A stretch of 64,000 bases of DNA, from the NCBI GenBank assembly GCA_948567375.1, contig OX419758.1:5027001-5091000 (forward strand), in the 5' to 3' direction. Source of the DNA: Lunularia cruciata (lineage: Eukaryota > Streptophyta > Marchantiopsida > Lunulariales > Lunulariaceae). The translations under genes were made by a program, and so were the position numbers. Of the stretch, positions 1 to 10,472 are shown in pieces. How positions within the stretch are numbered: the first letter of the stretch is position 1; each line of letters opens with the position of its first letter. Under the pieces are notes generated by a model, which was not told the DNA's origin, ran no database searches, and saw nothing but the letters and a program-made list of their open reading frames with translations.

Positions 1-462
1 GTAACTTCTTACAGAGCCAATCTGTTTCAACTCTGCCAACTTATCTTGTGCAGCTAGTGTGGCATTTATAGCTTGGAACCGACTGATTATTGCACTCTTG
101 AATTCTGCCCATGTCAAGATTGGTGCAACCATTTGTCGTTTGGCTCGCTCCACTCGGAATCTCCACCATAGCTTTGCTACTCCATCCAATTGGCTAGAAG
201 CCAAGAGAATCTGTTTTTGCTCATCTTGTAGATTGGTAGCTTCAAAATAACATTCACAATCAAACACAAAATTCTCCACTGCACCCGAGAGATTCTTGCC
301 TTCAAATACCTTGGGTTTAGGGAATCTGATCCAATCTTCTCCTTCTCAAATTGATACTCTCTCCACCTACTCTTGTCATTGAAGATCTTGTTCATCCAAC
401 AATCAAGTGAGGTGCTCAATTTGTTGTTGCATAGCAAGGATAACATCAGGTATTGCCGCCAT
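1..462 (-). pseudogene. Ty3/gypsy gag (capsid) fragment, runs off window edge
   Basis: Reading the minus strand from an ATG at 460-462 gives a short glutamine-rich start, then about 110 residues typical of the Retrotrans_gag capsid domain: an ASSQLDGVAKLWW segment, a tryptophan-containing stretch before 'EFKSAIISRF', and 'DKLAELKQIGSV' close to the window edge. The first 50 codons contain stops and a frame change near 310-340, so the gene is broken. It lies about 260 nt inside the primer-binding site and LTR at 721-1238, where gag should be. The rest of this minus-strand element is outside the window. Gag would form the cytoplasmic virus-like particle. The domain assignment is firm; the clade (chromovirus) follows from the LTR it shares with chromodomain-bearing copies nearby. 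Confidence 0.75.
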
Positions 463-720
463 GGTTGCTCCTCTATCACACCATTCCCAATCTATCTAAT
501 TTATTAACACATAGAAATAGCACGTCCACCGTTCTCCATAAGTTACAACCGGAAGCACCAAGGGTTCCTCAGTTATGGTGATCATATGTAGAAAATCTTG
601 TCCAAAGTGTGAGGTGATGAACTGTGTGAAACGATGCTTGGGTAGTATTTGGACGCAAAAATCCCAATGGTTTGGTGGAAGTGGATTTGGTGGTCCATAA
701 ATTCCATCCATCCCATTCCT

Positions 721-732
721 GCTCTGATACCA
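721..732 (-). other. Primer-binding site (initiator tRNA-Met type)
   Basis: On the minus strand TGGTATCAGAGC begins one base after the LTR end. This is the usual plant primer site complementary to the 3' end of initiator tRNA-Met. It proves that the LTR at 734-1238 is a 5' LTR read leftwards. Confidence 0.85.
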
Positions 733-733
733 A

Positions 734-1238
734 TGTAAAAGACCGAATCCGAGGAGAGAAATAGGAGAATGGAAACTCACATTGAGACACTTGAATGAGA
801 GAAAACTCCAAATGCCTAGCATGAGCTTTGGCCTTGGTATTTATAGGTAGCATACAAGATCCTTGAAGCTTCTCAAGAAGCTTCCTTGAGCCGCTTTCTT
901 GGAGTGCAAGCCAAGTTAACTAGGAAGCTTCTCAAGAAGCTTCCTTCTAGAAGCCGCCTACTTGGCATGCAAGCTAAGCTAGTTAGAAGCTTCTAGAAGC
1001 TTCCTTCTAGAAGCTACCTGCTTAGGGCGCAAGTTAACTAGTTGGGAAGCTTCCCAAGAAGCTTCTTAGATGCTTCTAGAATATTCTAGGCTATTTTGTC
1101 TTATTCTCTACTTTGTAAGCCCGACTAACTTTGTCATTAAACTCCATATTGTTACTTCTAAAATATTCTAGGCTAATTTGTCTTATGTGCTACTTCGTGA
1201 GCCCGACTGACTTTGTCGCTAAACTCCATATTGTTACA
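734..1238 (-). mobile_element. Chromovirus 5' LTR, minus orientation
   Basis: Minus-strand LTR starting TGTTAC-like/TGTAACAATATGGAG and ending TTTTACA, next to a tRNA-Met primer site. It matches the plus-strand LTRs at 4588-5012 and 5462-5827 and the decayed LTR at 36231-36643. It is rich in AAGCTTC/GAAGCTT inverted motifs (many short palindromes built on AAGCTT and TTCTAGAA). Its first roughly 80 bp are present twice in tandem (about 1080-1156 and 1157-1238), which makes it 505 bp against 366-425 bp for the others. Confidence 0.85.
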
Positions 1239-1764
1239 GTGGTGGTGTGCTTGGATGATATCTATGAGGTTTGTAGTGGCATCTCTACACTATGATATCA
1301 TTCTGGGTCTACCTTGGCTTGAATATCATAAGGTTCAGTTTGATTGGACCCAATGCCAAATTCAAGTATAACACCAAGGTAGGAATTTTAGATTAGGTTG
1401 TTTGGCACCTTTGAGTAAGACACCTAAGAATAGTCAATCCCAAGATGGGGAGTTTGTTGAGAAGGTAGCCATAGAGCAAACCTGGAAGGGAGATGAGTCC
1501 CAAGATGGGAAGTTTGCCAAGAAGGCAACCAAAGAGCAAGCTTGGAAGAGAGATGAGTCCCTAGAAGGGAAGTTTTTTAGTAAAGCAGCCATAGAGCAAG
1601 CTTTGGAGGAAGATAAGTCTGTATTTGCAATGTGGATCAAACCGATTGCACAAGAACAATTTGCGGAGGGCCAAGAGCCTCATCAACCAATGGTTGATCA
1701 GATAGTTAAGGAGTTTGTGGACATGTTTCCGGATGATTTGCCAAAGAGATTACCCTCCAATTGA
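1239..1764 (+). pseudogene. Chromovirus 1: protease end and protease-RT linker
   Basis: Plus-strand remnant. At about 1290-1345 the frame encodes the end of a retroviral aspartic protease (ILGLPWLEYHKVQFDW type), followed by a charged linker at 1402-1764 made of three imperfect repeats of about 23 residues (each around 'DGxFxxKAxxEQAWK'). It stops directly before the RT domain. The 5' LTR, gag and most of the protease of this plus-strand element are missing: position 1239 abuts the start of an oppositely oriented LTR. Confidence 0.7.
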
Positions 1765-1767
1765 GGT

Positions 1768-3030
1768 ATGCACTTCAAGATCGAGTTATTGCCAGGGAGT
1801 AGACCGATCTATCGGCTCTCACCAAAGGAGTTGGAGGAGTTGCAAACAACATTTACAGAGTTATTGGAGAAGGACTTCATACAACATAGTACCTCTCCTT
1901 GGGGAGCACCGGTACTATTTGTTCCAAAGAAGGATGGAGGAGTTTGTTTATGTATTGATTATTGTGGGCTCACTAAGCAAACCGTGAAGAATGCATATTC
2001 CTTGCCTTGGATTGATGACTTTCTTGATCAACTAAGTGGAGCACGCTACTTTTCCAAGCTAGATCTTTGCAGCGGCTATTGGCAAATTCCTATTGATAGA
2101 GAAGATGTACAAAAGACTGCCTTTTGCACAAGGTATGGGCATTTTGAGTGGAGAGTTATACCTTTCGGACTCACTAATGCTCCAGCAGTCTTCATGGATT
2201 AGATGCATTGGGTGTTGGATGGACTATTGGATTGGTCCGCGGTGGTGTTCTTGGATGATATCTTAATCTATAGCAAGATAGAGGTGGAACATGTGAATCA
2301 TGTACGAGAAGTCCTAAGACGACTACGACAATGGAAATTTTATTGCAAGAAGTCAAAGTATACCTTTTGGCAGAAAGAGGTTACCTTCTTTGGCCATAAG
2401 ATCTCATCAGAAGGGATTAAGATGAAGGAAGAGAAAATCAAGGCTATTACTAATTGGCCTACTCCAAAGGATGCTACAAAAGTACGGACATTCAATGGAT
2501 TGGCCAGTTTTTACCAACGGTTCATCCATTATTATGATCATGTGGTTGCACCATTGACTGACCTCTTGGGAAAGAACTTGAGCTTCTAAAGGACCACCAA
2601 GCATGAAGAAGCATTCCAAAAGTTAAAGCATATGGTGTCTTGAAGACCCATTCTTCAGCCATATGATCCTCAACTACCCTGTGTGGTTGATTTTGATGCT
2701 TCTAACTTTGCAATTGGAGTCGTGCTGCAACAAGAATTCCCAAATGGAATCCATCCCATTGCATTTGTATCTTGCCGACTCAATACGGCTAAACAAAACT
2801 ACTTTGCTTGAGATCAAGAACAACTTGCAATGGTATATGCCACCAAGATATGGATGCATTACCTCTTGCAGAAACAAGTGATCATGCAAACTGATCACAA
2901 ACCATTGTTGCAGACCTTACACTTGGAACACATGAATAGTCGATATCATTGATGGAAGGAACAACTCCAACTGTATGACATCAAACTTGAGTACAAACCA
3001 TGTTGGTTCAATGTCATCCCTAATGCTTTA
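1768..3030 (+). pseudogene. Chromovirus 1: reverse transcriptase and RNase H
   Basis: Ty3/gypsy RT on the plus strand. Motifs seen in order: [16 protein letters not shown], the catalytic '[12 protein letters not shown]', '[12 protein letters not shown]', an in-frame TAG at 2200-2202, then 'VVFLDDILIYS' with the catalytic Asp pair intact. The connection region 'TWPTPKD...' type and an RNase H-like stretch (about 2600-3030, with an 'AKQNYFA'-like segment and a 'QTDHKPLLQTLHLEH' segment) follow, with several stops and frame changes. The enzyme would copy element RNA into cDNA. It is not functional as it stands. Confidence 0.85.
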
Positions 3031-3045
3031 TCACAATGACCTAAT

Positions 3046-4300
3046 TTGAAGTCTCTTCCTCTCATCACAGTGGCAATTTCAACGGTGTCAATTGACTCCA
3101 AGATCCAAAACAAGTTTCAGTCAACTCTACACCAAGATCCCTTCTTCCGAATGGTACATGGTCTCTTTATAGCATGCGATAAGGAGTACAACACCTTCTC
3201 TATCAAGGAGGGCCTTTTATTCCATGAAGACCGGATTTATGTTCTAGCTAAAGGTGATCTTCAACTTGTGCACCTTCAAGAAGCCCATGATTTACCCACT
3301 GCTGGTCACATGGATGTGGACAAGACCTTGGGTACCCTCCAACATCAATGGTGGTGGCCCAACATGACACGAGATGTTCGAGAATTTGTCCAATTGTGTG
3401 AGAGCTGCCAACGTAACAAGACCAGCAACCAAAAGCCGAGTGGACTCCTTCAACCACTCATTGTTCCATCTGCTTGCTGGGAGCATGTGAGCTTGGATCT
3501 CATCACATCCTTGCCAAAGATAAAACAAAGGATACATCACAATCGTGGTGTTTATGGATAAGCTTAGTAAGCAAATCCACTTGGCACCAACCTGTGATAC
3601 CATGGATGCTCCAACCTTAGCGCAAACCTACTTCAACAATGTCTTCAAGCATCATGGGATGCCATGTGTACTCATCTCCGATGGTGATCCTCGATTTACC
3701 GGGAAGTTTTGGCAAGCACTCTTTTAGATACTCGACACCAAGCTTACTTTGTCCATGTCCTATCATCCTCAAACTGATGGACAAACCAAACGTGCAAATC
3801 GTACATTGGTGGATATGTTACGTGCCTTTGTCAATGTCCACCATACCAATTGGGATGAATGTCTTGTAGGTGCAAAATTTGCCTACAACAATTCCAAACA
3901 GACAAGCACCAGATTTTCTACTTTCTTTCTCAATTTTGGCCAAGATTCGCTTGTTCTAGATTCTCTTCTTGCTCCTCCTCCATCTCAGGTTCCTCATACT
4001 TCCACATTCTTGACCACTATATCTAGATCTCTCCAACAAGCCAAGTCTCACCTCCTTGTTGCTCAAAATTGCCAAAAAAAATATGCAGGCTACCATCGTC
4101 ATGATCTTACCTTTGAAGTTGGTGATAAAGTCATGCTATCCTCTAATAACCTCCCTCTCCCACTTGATACCCAAGTTCGTAAACTTGCCCCTAATTGGAT
4201 AGGACCCTTGATATCACCCAAATTGTCTCTCTTGTTGCTTATCTACTTGCCTTGCCTTATCACATGCATATCTATCTTGTCTTTCATGTTTCCAAGTTGA
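3046..4300 (+). pseudogene. Chromovirus 1: integrase
   Basis: Gypsy integrase in three reading blocks (3046-3561, 3545-3727, 3749-4300). The first carries the HHCC zinc-binding region (H..GHMDVDKTL...CESCQRNK). The second holds the first core Asp after 'VFMDKLSKQ' and the second at 'LISDGDPRFTG'. The third has 'YHPQTDGQTKRANRT', where the family's catalytic Glu is replaced by Lys, then 'FAYNNSKQTSTRFS', and a C-terminal domain ending near 'KLAPNWIGP'. Frameshifts separate the blocks. The damage and the Glu-to-Lys change mean this copy cannot integrate DNA. Confidence 0.85.
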
Positions 4301-4365
4301 AACCCTTTATTCCTAACCCCTCTTCCTTTTCTTCTTGAGTCCAACCTCCCCCTCTTCCTGTCCCT

Positions 4366-4556
4366 ATCAATGATCATGAGGAATATGAAGTTGATTGGAT
4401 CCTTGCACGTCGCCATATTCAACAAGGCCGTTGCCAACATACGGTGTACAAGGTCCTTTGGAAAGGGTAAACCTTTCATGATGCAACATGTGAACCTCTT
4501 TCTCACCTCCAGACTGCACAGATGGCCATCTAGAAATTTGAAGCTTCATTAGCAAC
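4366..4556 (+). pseudogene. Chromovirus 1: C-terminal chromodomain
   Basis: Immediately after the integrase C-terminal domain the frame from about 4369 reads a chromodomain: 'EEYEVDWILARRHIQ', then 'YKVLWKG', one TAA, then 'FHDATCEPLSHLQTAQMAI'. A chromodomain fused to integrase defines chromoviruses and is thought to steer integration to heterochromatin. The same module occurs in the partial duplicate at 5250-5430, in chromovirus 2 (about 8525-8700) and in chromovirus 3 (36674-36889, minus), so four copies agree. Confidence 0.85.
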
Positions 4557-4573
4557 GAGGACATCACCAACTA

Positions 4574-4587
4574 GCAACGGGGGAATA
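4574..4587 (+). other. Polypurine tract before 3' LTR
   Basis: A purine-rich stretch (GCAACGGGGGAATA) directly abuts the LTR start at 4588. A similar GCGGCGGAGGAATA precedes the LTR at 5462. This is where plus-strand synthesis would be primed. Confidence 0.6.
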
Positions 4588-5012
4588 TGTAACAATATGG
4601 AGTTTAGTGACAAAGTTAGTTGGGCTTACAAAGTACATAAGACAAATTAGCCTAGAATATTCTGAAAGTATCTAGGAAGCTTCTTGGGAAGCTTCCCAAC
4701 TAGCTTAGCTTGCACCTCTCAAGAAAGTAGCTTCTAGAAGGAAGCTTCTAGAAGCTTCCAACTAGCTTAGCTTGCATGCCCAATAGGCGGCTCCTAGAAG
4801 GAAGTTTCTTGAGAAGCTTCCTAGTTAACTTGGCTTGCACTCTAAGAAAGAGGCTTGAGGAAGCTTCTTGAGAAGCTTCTCAAAGGCCTTGTATGCTACC
4901 TATAAATACCAAAGCCAAAGCTCATGCTAGGCATTCGGATTTTTCCCTCATTCAAGTGTCCCAATGTGAGTTTACATTCTCCTATTTCTTTCCTCGAATT
5001 CGATCTTTTACA
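4588..5012 (+). mobile_element. Chromovirus LTR (3' LTR of chromovirus 1)
   Basis: 425 bp, TGTAACAATATGGAG ... GATCTTTTACA. It contains tracts of AAGCTTC/GAAGCTTC palindromes, a TATA-like CTATAAATACC at about 4909-4919, and the same end sequence as the LTRs at 734-1238 and 5462-5827. Confidence 0.85.
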
Positions 5013-5461
5013 CCTCTAGTAACCTCCCTCTTCCACTTGATACCCAAGTTTGTAAACTTGCACCTAATTGGATAGGACCCTTTGATATCACCCAAATTGT
5101 CTCTCATATTGCTTATTGACTTGCTTTGCCTTGTCATATGCGTATCCATCTTGTCTTTCATGTTTCCAAGTTGAAACCCTTTGTTCCTAACCCCTCTTCC
5201 TTTTCCTCTTGAGTCCAACCTCCCCCTCTTCCTGTCCCTATCAATGATCATGAGGAGTACTAAGTTGATCATATTCTTGCATGTCGCCATATTCAACAAG
5301 GCTGTTGCCAACATACGGAGTACAAGGTCCTTTGGAAAGGGTAAACCCTTCATGATGCCACATGGGAACCTCTTTCTCACCTCCAAAATGCACAGACGGC
5401 CATCCAAGAATTTGAAGCTTCATTAGCAATGAGGACGTCACCAACTAGCGGCGGAGGAATA
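5013..5461 (+). pseudogene. Partial duplicate of integrase C-terminus and chromodomain
   Basis: About 450 bp that closely match 4137-4587 (end of integrase, chromodomain, polypurine tract). It starts directly after the LTR end, with no primer site or gag, and runs into the next LTR. The arrangement internal-LTR-short internal-LTR points to recombination or deletion between two related elements rather than a simple insertion. Confidence 0.8.
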
Positions 5462-5827
5462 TGTAACAATATGGAGTTTAGTGACATAGTTAGTAAGGCT
5501 AACAAAGTAGAGAATAAGCCAAATTAGACTAGAATATTCTAAAAGCATCTAAGAAGCTTCTTGGGAAACTTCCTAACTAGTTAACTTCTGTTCCAAGCAG
5601 GTAGCTTCTAGAAGGAAGCTTTTAGAAGCTTATAACTAACTTAGCTCGCATGCCAAGTAGGCGGCTTCTAGAAGGAAGCTTCTTGAGAAGCTTCTCAAGG
5701 GCCTTGTATGCTACCTATAAATACCAAAGCTGATGCTCATGCTAGGCATTCGGATTTTTCCCTCATTCAAGTGTCCCAATGTGAGTTTCCATTCTCCTAT
5801 TTCTCTCCTTGGTATTGGTCTTTTACA
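5462..5827 (+). mobile_element. Chromovirus LTR, second plus-strand copy
   Basis: 366 bp, TGTAACAATATGGAG ... GGTCTTTTACA. Same LTR family as 4588-5012. Its right end joins minus-strand giant-LTR sequence at 5828. Confidence 0.85.
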
Positions 5828-6958
5828 AAAGGGCACAAAATAATGTGGTGGCATATCTATTCTCCAACCTGAAATCATTTTCCCCACTCGTTGGTGCAGA
5901 CATTTTGCCCAATCTACTTCCTCTCCTACAAACATTTGGTGAAAGAACACCGCCTGTTGCATCATAACATAAGTGCTTTGCTCTGGCTTGAACATTGCCA
6001 TCATCACACTTATAATCTTTCTCCTCTCAAGGTCTCTGTAACTATCCACCTTATACCCGTTCTTGGTGTGAGGTTGATTGAATGAGTTCCTCACTTTGGC
6101 AGTCTCCTTTAAAGCATCACACTTCCGATAGAATGGTACCTCCTTCCTCTCCTACTTCTTTCTCCAAGACTATTCTCCAATCCAATTCCGTCCATCAAGC
6201 CGGATTTCCCCTCTTCTCCTCGTACTTTGGCCCATCCTTGCAATTGCTTGCCGCAATTTCTACCATGAAACCTAGAAAATTGAAGTTTTAGTTCTAGGCC
6301 AAGAATGTGATACAAAGTTTGACAAGACTTCAATCCGTGCTACTACTTCTAATCTACAAAGTGCAAGTCCCCTCACCGCACTTTTCTTACTCACTTTTGG
6401 GGCCATTGTGTGTTTCCTCACCCTCTTCTTGTGGAAGATCATTCTCAAGATCCTAACCCACTCTTCTTCTTGTGGATTTGAAATTTGCATTACTTTGGGT
6501 TGACTTTGAATAGGGACAAGGTAGCATCTGGACATTGTGCTGCTTGCTTGCAGAACTCTTGATTTTATAGTCTTGTACAAATCGTTCATTCTTTAGTTGT
6601 TTCTTTGATTCACTAGTCATAGATTCTATAGGGTTGTTTCTTGTCACTATCAATAACTTCTTGATCTTGAGTTCATTACTTTCTTCTTGCATACTTTCTT
6701 GATTGACAGACTCGAAAGAAGTTTGTCACAAGTTCATTGGATAAGACTACATTGCTTGATACAAAGTCCCCTTCTTTGTTTCTTCTCTTGTCCATCTTGG
6801 GTCCTTTGGTCTTGACCCGAGGTTGACTTTAGGTTTGGCTCCAAACACACGCTTCTTTGTATTTCTTTCCCGTTTAGCCCTCCTTTGGCTTTACTAACAT
6901 ACTTCTTCCACCAAATTCCCTTCGAACTATCCAAAACCAGAAAAATGTGGGCACCACA
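5828..6958 (-). mobile_element. Giant-LTR element, 5' fragment of the LTR with U3 ORF start
   Basis: Minus-strand fragment beginning TGTGGTGCCCACA at 6958, the same start as the complete giant LTR that ends at 61642. An ATG at 6535 lies 423 nt in, close to the 413 and 406 nt in the two complete copies. The reading continues (with frame changes and stops) through 'CRLEVVARIEVLS' and the core 'TKNGYKVDSYRD', 'TYVMMQQAVFFHQMFVGEE', 'DWAKCLH', 'PPHYFVPF', then is cut at the chromovirus LTR at 5827. The start abuts the RNase H of chromovirus 2 at 6959, so the element had inserted there. Confidence 0.7.
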
Positions 6959-8720
6959 TATTGCAAAAAAGAATTACTTTGCTCTCAAGATCAAGAATCA
7001 CTAGCAATGGTACATGTCACCAAGGTATGGAGGCATTATCTCTTGGGGAGACAAGTGATCATGCAAACCAATCACCCTTGTTACAAACATTACATTTGGA
7101 GCACATGAGGAGTTGAAATCATCAATGAGAGGAACAACTATAGCTGTTTGATATCAAACTTGAGTATAAACCCAATAGGTTCCATGTCATCCCCAATGCC
7201 CTATCATGACTTGATTTGAAGACTCTTCCTCTCATCATGGTGGCAATTATGATAGTCTCAACTGACTCAAAATTCCAAATTGAGTTTAGGATCACTTTAC
7301 AACAAGACCTCTTCTTGCATATAGTACAAGGTTGTCTTGTAGCACAAGACAAGGAATATAACACCTCTCCTTCAAGAAAAGCCTTTTCTTTTGTGAGAAC
7401 CGGATCTATGTTCCAACCAAGGGTGATCTATAACTTTTGCGCTTTCAAGAAGCCCATGACTTACCAATCATTGGTCACATGGGTGTAGACAAGACCTTGG
7501 GTACCTTATAGCACCAATGGTGGTGGTCCAAAATGGCATGAGAAGCTCAAGAGTTTATTCAACCTTGTAAGAGTTGCCAATGTAACAAGGCCAATAACCA
7601 AAAACTGAGTGGACTCCTTCAAGCACTTCCCATATTCTTGATGAGAACACATGAGCTTAGATCTAATCATATCCTTGCCCAAGATAAAACAAGATCACAT
7701 AATAATTGTGGTGTTTGTTAATAAGCTTAGTAAGCAAATCCATTTGGCACCAACCTTTGACATAGTGGTTGCTCCAACATTGGCCAAGATCTACTTCAAT
7801 AATATCTTCAAGCATCATGGGATGCTTGATGTACTCATCTTTGACCATGGTCCTTTGGAAAATTTTAGGAAGCACACTTCTAGCTACTCGATACTAAGCT
7901 TGCTTTGTCCATGACCTATCATCCTCAAATTGATGGAAAAATCAAACATACAAATCATACCTTGGAGGATATGCTTTGTGCCTTTGTCAACATTCACCAT
8001 ACCAATTGAGATGAATGTCTTGTAGCTTTTGAGTTTACCTACAACAACTCCAAGCAAGCAAATAGCAAGTTCTCTCTATTCTTCCTTAATTTTGGCCAAG
8101 ACCCATTTCTTTTAAATTTCCTTCTTGCTCCACCTCTATCTTATGTCCCTCATACTTCTATCTTCTTAAGCACAATATTCCAATCCCTACAACAAGCCAA
8201 ATCTCATCTCCATGTTGCTCAAAATCATCAAAAAAAATTACATGGACCAACATTGTCATGATCTCACCTTTCAACTTGGTGATAAGGTCATCCTTTCTTC
8301 TAGTAACCTACTCCTACCACTTGATACCCAAGTTTTTAAACTTGCTCCTAATTGGATAGGTCCATTTGATATCACCTAAATCATTTTTCATATTGCTTAT
8401 CAACTTGCCTTGCCTTGTCATATGCAAATTCACCTTATCTTTCATGTTTCCAAGTTGAAATCCTTTATTTCTAAATCCATCTTCCTCTTGTGTTCAAATC
8501 CTTCCTCCTCCCACCCCTATTAATGATCATGAGTAATATGAAGTTGATTGTATCCTTGCACGTTGTCACATTCAACATGGCTGCCAACCACATACTAAGT
8601 ACAAAGTACTTAGTATGTTGGGAAGGGTATCCTTTTCATGATGCTACTTGCGAGACTCTTTCTCATCTCCACAATACACAAATGTCCATCTAGGAGTTTG
8701 AAGCTTCTATGGTGATGAGT
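6959..8720 (+). pseudogene. Chromovirus 2: RNase H, integrase and chromodomain remnant
   Basis: Decayed plus-strand copy colinear with chromovirus 1 from RNase H onward. About 6960-7200 matches the RNase H end. 7216-7640 is the integrase zinc region. 7651-7914 is the core ('SLDLIISLPKIKQDHII', 'NKLSKQIHLAPTFD'), with the second block around 7910-8120 ('LIDGKIKHTNHTLEDM' type). 8250-8480 is the C-terminal domain and about 8525-8700 the chromodomain. Stops and frameshifts occur throughout, and no LTR is recognisable downstream. The 5' part was interrupted by the giant-LTR element and is not seen. Confidence 0.75.
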
Positions 8721-8918
8721 TTGTAAACTAAGAAAGCTTTATCGGAGGTGCTTTTTGGTTGCATTCAATTTGGAAGCTTTGATGTGAAAGATTTAGTCGT
8801 TGAGCTCTCAATTACGATATGAGGACAAAAATTTATAACGGTTTCTTCTCATGTCAAGAGGAGCATGTTTGGAGCATATGAGGGAGAAAACAAATTATCT
8901 TCTGTTCATGATACACTA
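8721..8918. other. Unassigned sequence
   Basis: Short unassigned stretch between chromovirus 2 and the first non-LTR copy. No coding signal or repeat recognised. Confidence 0.4.
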
Positions 8919-8931
8919 TTTCTAGGTAAGG

Positions 8932-9832
8932 TAAAAGGCGACCGCGTAGGAAAAATGAAGGATGAGAAGACCCTATCAAGCCGTACAAGGGAGAGACAAA
9001 AAGGGTAACATGGGGCTAAGCCCCAATAGAGTCTGTATGAGAAATCTGCCCTACTGCACCTAAGATATCCGAGCTATGCAAGTCGTACGATCTACACACA
9101 ACTGGAGCATCCGAAGAAACATCACCTAATGTGATTGCTCTCCTATAGATTGCACCAGCCACTGCCCTCTATAGAGCAATGGACACACGCTGTCTAAAAT
9201 ATGCTACAAAGTATGAGAGTGAGAGTGGTACCCCCTGTTGCCTAACATGATAAGCTCTCGCGCACTCCCTAACAAATGTGTCAAATGCCGTGTCCATCGC
9301 TCCATATAACTCCAAGGCTAGAGGAACAAAGAGGTGACCTCGCTGCATGGCCCTATACTTGGAGACCTTGCGACCTGCTGCTGCACTTGCCGCCCATCCA
9401 GGGGGATGGGTAATCACTCCCTCCAAAACTGTATCCCACGTAGGGTCCACGACATCCGCTATTGTCACCTGATCATCTCGGACCAAGTATAAGTCTGCCC
9501 TGACACGTGTCATCTGCAAAGCATACGAACGCTCCCTCCAAGCCAAGTATCCACTCTCTCGTGCCATAGCAAACACTATGTCTCTAATGGCATAATGGGT
9601 AGCTATCCTCTATCCACCAAAAGGACACCGTGTCATGTGCACCGCTGCTGTATCTAGTGTAGAACCATATTCACAAGTGAGTAGTGAAGATGCAGATGGA
9701 TGGACCAAACCTAGGCAAAACCTCATCGCTGTAGAGAAAATAACCGGTGCGAATCGGAAAGCCCTAATGCACGGTCGAGCTAGGATCCACGAGCCTGCAC
9801 CCTTGCCGGAGCTTGCACCCTTGGCAGAGCAG
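8932..9832 (-). mobile_element. REL-endo non-LTR retrotransposon, 5'-truncated copy 1
   Basis: Minus-strand 3' end of the element described at 10376-14111, very similar in sequence to it. It keeps the 3' tail with the GGGGC-TAA-GCCCC hairpin (9012-9024), the endonuclease region (9169-9576 in frame) and the zinc-binding stretch up to about 9805. The second Cys of CEC is Tyr here. The in-frame TAG at 9610-9612 is at the same codon as in copy 2. It is flanked by TTTCTAGGTAAGG (8919-8931) and TTTCCAGGTAAGG (9833-9845), a 13-bp target duplication with one mismatch. About 25 bp of partly repeated sequence at the truncated end may come from template jumping. Confidence 0.85.
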
Positions 9833-9845
9833 TTTCCAGGTAAGG

Positions 9846-10358
9846 GAAGATCAGCCTTACTCACATCGACTATGATGATGTGCTCAGGCTGAGTGAGCTT
9901 CCATTTCTCCATCCTAGTGGTGTTTTTCAATTTTCCTGTTACTTTCTGGCCGAAGTTGCCTATTTGATCTTTCTCCTGCAGAGTTTAGAGGATGAGATGG
10001 AGTTTAGAGGATCAGATGGTCAGGCCTCAGTCCTGGAGTTGGCACACTTCGGCTATGGCACGCTCGTTCACCGGGTCGCCTTCAGGTTGTCTATAATCCT
10101 GATGGTCAACGAAAAGGTGAGTTTCCGACAGTGTCTCCTGGTGTGTCTTTTCAAAGTGGACCAAACTCGTGGAACTTATCTGAATGCAGTCTCACAGTCA
10201 CCGAGTTGTCACAATTTTCACACTGCTTATCACAGGATTGATTTCAACATAATGTCTTTGTAGCCAAATGGCATGCGGACCGGAGGTCTTTGACTACCGC
10301 TACTAGGGAGGACTACCTTCGCCTCTACAACTCCTAATACAAATGTTTATCCTTCCCT
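9846..10358. other. Unassigned unique sequence between two non-LTR insertions
   Basis: Higher-GC DNA with no repeat partner in the window. It contains a possible exon-like block: CTGCAG at about 9975-9980 before an open stretch to AAAAGGTGAGTT near 10112-10124. I do not recognise the encoded peptide. It may be 5' sequence of the locus that later became the FAS1 relic, but nothing proves this. Confidence 0.35.
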
Positions 10359-10459
10359 TCTTGTCTCTTATAAATGAGAAAAAAGGCGACCGTGTAGGAA
10401 AAATGAAGGATGGGAAGACCCCATCAAGCCGTACAAGGGAGAGACAAAAAAGGTAACAT

Positions 10460-10472
10460 GGGGCTAAGCCCC
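10460..10472 (-). other. Conserved 3' hairpin overlapping the stop codon
   Basis: GGGGC-TTA-GCCCC in the sense direction, a perfect 5-bp stem with a 3-nt loop, with the ORF's final TAG inside it. The same hairpin is present in the other copies at 9012-9024 (perfect), 23498-23509 (shortened by one pair) and 44059-44071 (one mismatch). It is a candidate recognition element for the element's reverse transcriptase. Confidence 0.7.

Noticed and set aside
734..1080. CRISPR-like array from repeated AAGCTTC motifs
   Set aside because: Units are short, irregular and palindromic, sit inside an LTR and have no constant spacer length.
9880..10263. A 127-residue plus-strand gene between the two non-LTR copies
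   Set aside because: No family resemblance and a doubtful exon structure; kept only as unassigned sequence.
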